This document shows positions 60,490-64,000 of a stretch of 64,000 nt of DNA, piece after piece. Source of the DNA: Oenanthe sinensis (taxonomy: Eukaryota > Streptophyta > Magnoliopsida > Apiales > Apiaceae). The notes below the pieces were generated by a model. The model had not been told where the DNA came from. It did no database searches and saw only the letters and a program-made list of their open reading frames with translations. The DNA lies in contig JAPMAC010000209.1 of NCBI GenBank assembly GCA_028671895.1, positions 22,094,501 through 22,158,500 of the forward strand, given 5' to 3'. A program made the translations under genes and the position numbers. Numbering within the stretch: position 1 is the stretch's first letter; every line of letters starts with the position of its first letter.

Positions 60490-61700
60490 ATTTCAGAAAA
60501 TTAAAAACAGATTTCTGAAGATAATAAATCGCTATTTCGAGGCCCTTAACGACGTCAAACGCCTTACAGACCCGTCGGTGATAGTATATCTATCAGTTTT
60601 GTTCATTGACCCGATTCCAGTCAGAAACCACATATCGTTTACGAAAATCGGATACAGCAGTCAGATTTCTCCAAATCTGACGGTGTTTCAGAAATCGTAT
60701 CATATACAATTCCCATAACAAAAACAAACATATATCATATATACATATACAGAGATACATACAATCATCATATGATTATACATTACATGAATATCATATA
60801 TTCATAATATATACATTAGACCTGGCAATTTTGGACACGACACGATTTACACGACACGGAACGACACGAAAATTTAGTGTTTGTGTTTACATTTTCAGTA
60901 CACGACACGAAAGTACACGAACACGAATGTACACGACCGAAATTTAGTGTCGGTTTTGTGTTTACCCTTCGAGTACACGACACGACACGAAGTACACGAT
61001 ATAAATAAATTTATAATTAAATTTTAATATTTATAATGAATATATGTATATTTATAATAAATATATGTATATTTATTGTTAAAATAATACATGATTTTAT
61101 AATATTGTATGTAAATATGATTTAAATATATATATTTTATAAAAAAATTATCTTAAAAACTTTTATTTTTATTTATTTTTATTTATTTTTATTTTTATTC
61201 AATTTTACACGAAACACGACACGAGAACGACACGAAAACAAGGTACACGAACACGAAAGTACACGGATTTTAAATGGGTCGGTTTTGTGTTTGGTATTTA
61301 AGTACACGAAACACGAAAGTACACGACACAAAATTACACGACACGGACGAATTGCCGGGTCTAATATACATACATATACTCAAAATTTTAGAAAATTAAA
61401 TAATTTTCAGAAAATAATAAATCACCATTTTGGGGGCTGTAACGACATCTAATGGCTTACATACGCAAAGCTGACAAAGTCAGTATTGCTCAGTGACCCG
61501 AGTCCAGTCAGAAAACACATATCATTTGCAAAAATCGGACATTGGACACAGATTTCAAAAAATCTACGGCAGCCGTTTCAGAATTCGTATCGAATACGAT
61601 TCCCATAATAAGAACAAACATGTATCATATACATACATCAACACACATAATCATCACATGATTATACATCATATGAATATCATATATTCATAATATATAT
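60490..61700. repeat. Tandem duplication of about 325 bp in the Copia-2 leader
   Basis: Unit 1 (about 60490-60816) and unit 2 (about 61380-61700) share AAATTTCAGAAAATTAAA-type openings, GTAACGACRTC, GACCCGANTCCAGTCAGAAA, the TCAGATTTC block and the ending CATATGAATATCATATATTC. They differ by many substitutions. The MITE at 60817-61363 separates them. Confidence 0.85.
60817..61363. mobile_element. hAT-type MITE with ACACGACACGA repeats, copy 2
   Basis: It starts TAGACCTGGCAAT and ends ATTGCCGGGTCTA with perfect 8-bp flanks ATATACAT (60809-60816 and 61364-61371). Its internal ACACGACACGAA repeats match copy 1 at 34852-35373. The ends are closer to each other than in copy 1, so this copy is probably younger. 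Confidence 0.92.
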
Positions 61701-61793
61701 AAACATATACATATTATATCAATATAAATCATGATAGATCGCATACATGCTTATATATCAAAAACTGTTAAGCACATAACCGAATTAAAACGT

Positions 61794-62908
61794 TGTTATT
61801 CCTTAGAACAATGTCAATATTTGTAGAAGGGGGGGTTGAATACAAATATTAAAACTTTTTGTGTGTTCTAATATTTGTTCTTGATGTTTGATAGAATAAG
61901 AGAATAAGTTCGAACAAATTAATGCTGAAAAATAAAACTGAACAAAGAGATTTAAAATTATTGATGGATTGGTTTTTCCATCAATATAAATTTTTGCTCA
62001 ATGCTCCTAGGTTAAAAGAAACCTAGCTGCATTTATAAGATTAGAAAACAAATCAACTGTTCTTACACATGTGCTCTCAAGCTTGAACAGTTGATTAAGA
62101 AATATGTCTAACTTGTATGTTTTCTAATAATGCTACTACACTTGTTTATATACCACAAGTGTTCTTTTACAATTCCTATTCTAGGATTGTTTCTTCCTGC
62201 CTTCCTTTTACCTTTTTCTATTTTACAAAAAGGTTTGAAAGACAGCTTCTGATTAAGTCTTCACAGTCACTCTAGACTGTCTTCCATAGGTGTGTTTTTT
62301 GTTCTCTGGATCTTCAACAGATATTCTTTCTGTGTTGTCACACTCAATTGATAATTTGCTGTTAAGCATATCAATTGATCCATTCTTTAATCCATCAACT
62401 GATGTACTACTTCGATTGATCTTTATATCCATCGACTGATAAAAGATGTCTTATCGATTGATAGATGTTATCAATCGATATATCAGTCGATGGGTCTTCA
62501 CATCAGTTGATGGTCTTCAATGCTTGACTTGGCTTCTTCGATTGATCCTTCATCCATCGATGCTTCAATATCAATTGATCATCCTTCACTTGTGCAATTT
62601 CCTGTCTTCACATAATTACAATTTAACAGTTTAATTTACACATCAATTGATGATCCATATCAATCGACTCTAACATCAATTGATGAACAAAATATCAATT
62701 GATTTACACCTTATCGATTGAAATAGACTAAGTACACCTATGCTACAATCCAAATTATCAGTTGATTCATATAAACACTTCAACTGATAAATGGTTTCCT
62801 GATCAATTGATATTTATAACTTTCATATCAATTGATCAGTTACAACAAATAAAATTTCTATGATTCTAAGATTAATGTTATCATCAAATCACATGTAGAT
62901 TCCTAACA
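61794..62908 (-). repeat. 3' LTR of element N copy 2
   Basis: Plus-strand text starts TGTTATTCCTTAGAAC and ends AGATTCCTAACA (1115 bp). It is inserted in the Copia-2 leader. It is very similar to the solo LTR at 37510-38631, including the array of ATCRATTGAT motifs at 62340-62830. The other LTR lies beyond the window. Confidence 0.9.
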
Positions 62909-62922
62909 ATCTCCCCCTATTT
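62909..62922 (-). other. Polypurine tract of element N copy 2
   Basis: On the minus strand AAATAGGGGGAGAT sits directly before the LTR, identical in form to copy 1. Confidence 0.85.
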
Positions 62923-63086
62923 ATGTCTGTGTTATTAACATGCATAAATCTACTTGATGATAACAAAAACCCTTAAAAAAAATTACATTTAGATAGAATC
63001 AAGAAACTTAATTGGCACATTAATTTTGGAAGTACCAGATTGATAGATTACTCCTGCAAGCAGCTTCAATGTCTTCATAATTTAAT

Positions 63087-64000
63087 TTAGTTCATCTTCC
63101 TCCTTTTCTCAGCATTTTCCTTTAGTTGCCTCATGAAAGAACTTCTCAATATTGCTTCATCCCTGTCAGTTTCTCCAAGTTGCCTCATAAGGTAGTGTAT
63201 TTCTTCATCTGTGATTTTGTCCAGATATTTGCAGATATCAAAGAACTTTGTGTTGCCCTCTATATCTGTAAAAATCATAGCATACTTTGGCTCCAACACC
63301 ACCTTTTTGACCTGTGACTTCCATAGCTTTAGAGGTGAATCAGGTTCAGCTTCTGCCTTGGATCTTCTTAACCTTGAAATTTGTTGTTGTATCTCCTGAG
63401 CAATTGTTGTGTTGAGTTTGTACTTTCTGTTGAGTAGAGGAAGAATAGTCTTTAAAACATTGTAGCTTTGCTTCATTATCACCTTCAATGAATAGATTGT
63501 TTTCACTCCATTTTCATACTCCAACCTCATTGATTCTTCATGGTTAGAGGTTGCAGGGTGAGTCCTTACTCCAATTAATCCTTTTTCATTGATTACTGGT
63601 ATTCCCTTCAAATCATAACCTTCAATTGTGACCTCCTCCTTGATTTCTTCTTGTTGACCCTGGAGGTTTTCCTGAACCACTATTTCTTGAGTAGAACTTG
63701 ACCTTTTCTTGGCCATAGAAACTTTTCTCCTTTTTCTCAAAGGTTGCTCTGCCTGTAGCTCTTCTTCCAAATGCCATTGCATTTCCATCTGTCTAGCAAT
63801 CTCTTCATTCTCCCTTTCTCTCCTTGAGGCATTTGAGATTCCTGTAGTGATGGCTTCTTGAAGTAGCTTTTGACTTACTGGTTCAGTCTCTTTCTTCTTC
63901 TCTTCTTCAATCACTATTGCTTTCCCTTTCTTCTTTTCTTTAAGAGCTTCAATATCCAATTGAAGAAAAGCTTCTGTATTTGAGTTTCTTTCCTTGGCAG
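63087..64000 (-). CDS. Element N protein, C-terminal 304 codons (copy 2, partial)
   Basis: The frame is open from the window edge to its stop, with no internal stop; it is the longest uninterrupted TE frame here. The apparent start at 63959 is a TTG; the sequence before it (KERNSNTEAFLQ) is also open, so the true start is outside the window. The first about 130 residues are Lys/Glu/Gln rich, probably coiled coil, with a basic RKRRK motif that could be a nuclear signal. The rest holds the conserved block shared with 3985-4488: RLEYENGVKTIY, PLLNRKYKLN, KLWKSQ, YAMIFTD and FFDICKYLD. No known domain recognised. Being open, it may still encode a protein. Confidence 0.65.
   Translation of the reverse strand, partial: AKERNSNTEAFLQLDIEALKEKKKGKAIVIEEEKKKETEPVSQKLLQEAITTGISNASRRERENEEIARQMEMQWHLEEELQAEQPLRKRRKVSMAKKRSSSTQEIVVQENLQGQQEEIKEEVTIEGYDLKGIPVINEKGLIGVRTHPATSNHEESMRLEYENGVKTIYSLKVIMKQSYNVLKTILPLLNRKYKLNTTIAQEIQQQISRLRRSKAEAEPDSPLKLWKSQVKKVVLEPKYAMIFTDIEGNTKFFDICKYLDKITDEEIHYLMRQLGETDRDEAILRSSFMRQLKENAEKRRKMN

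Overview
The window is nuclear DNA of a flowering plant, almost certainly a eudicot. It holds two spliced, intron-rich host genes in a dense bed of plant-type LTR retrotransposons (Ty1/copia, Ty3/gypsy of the Tat type, and a non-autonomous Sirevirus-like family) with hAT, CACTA/Mutator-like and MITE DNA transposons. The TE families feel asterid-like (perhaps Apiaceae), but that is only an impression.

Layout. 1-5837: a non-autonomous LTR element, here called element N, with its 3' LTR at 4667-5837; its 5' LTR lies outside the window. 5838-6355: remnant of a hAT transposase gene (minus strand). 6356-25957: a large decayed Sirevirus-like copia element (Copia-1, plus strand) with gag-pol, an extra env-position ORF and a split 3' LTR. 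Its RNase H region is split by a solo LTR of family N (12339-18555), itself split by two gypsy-type LTRs that share one ATTAT target site. Its 3' LTR is split by a hAT-like MITE, itself split by a Pack-type DNA transposon (22155-25717) that carries pieces of three host genes: the AGO4-type PIWI domain, a KIN-7 kinesin stalk, and an ABCB1-type transporter.

25958-33540 is the only host gene island: AUG4 (HAUS augmin-like subunit 4; 13 coding exons, 429 codons, fully open) followed by a SUI1/eIF1 translation-initiation gene. 34030-35687 is a truncated solo Copia-1 LTR holding a 522-bp hAT MITE. 36187-49618 is a complete Ty3/gypsy Tat-type element (minus strand) with a perfect ATGAT target duplication, degenerate gag-PR-RT-RNH-aRNH-INT, an antisense ORF region, and a nested solo N LTR with perfect TCCAG duplications. 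49624-54063 is gene-free, with a long hairpin element at 51874-52550. 54064-61793 is a decayed copia element (Copia-2, minus strand) with a tandemly duplicated leader and a 547-bp hAT MITE. 61794-64000 is the 3' LTR and an open ORF of a second, better preserved N element (minus strand).

The most unusual items are the Pack element whose captured AGO4 exons still splice into one open chimeric frame; the N family, whose LTRs, leader and coding region are all packed with near-palindromic YATCRATTGAT motifs and which encodes a conserved non-gag-pol protein; and two LTRs stacked on one 5-bp target site. All reading-frame and splice statements come from reading the sequence by eye; family names rest on remembered motifs, not on searches.
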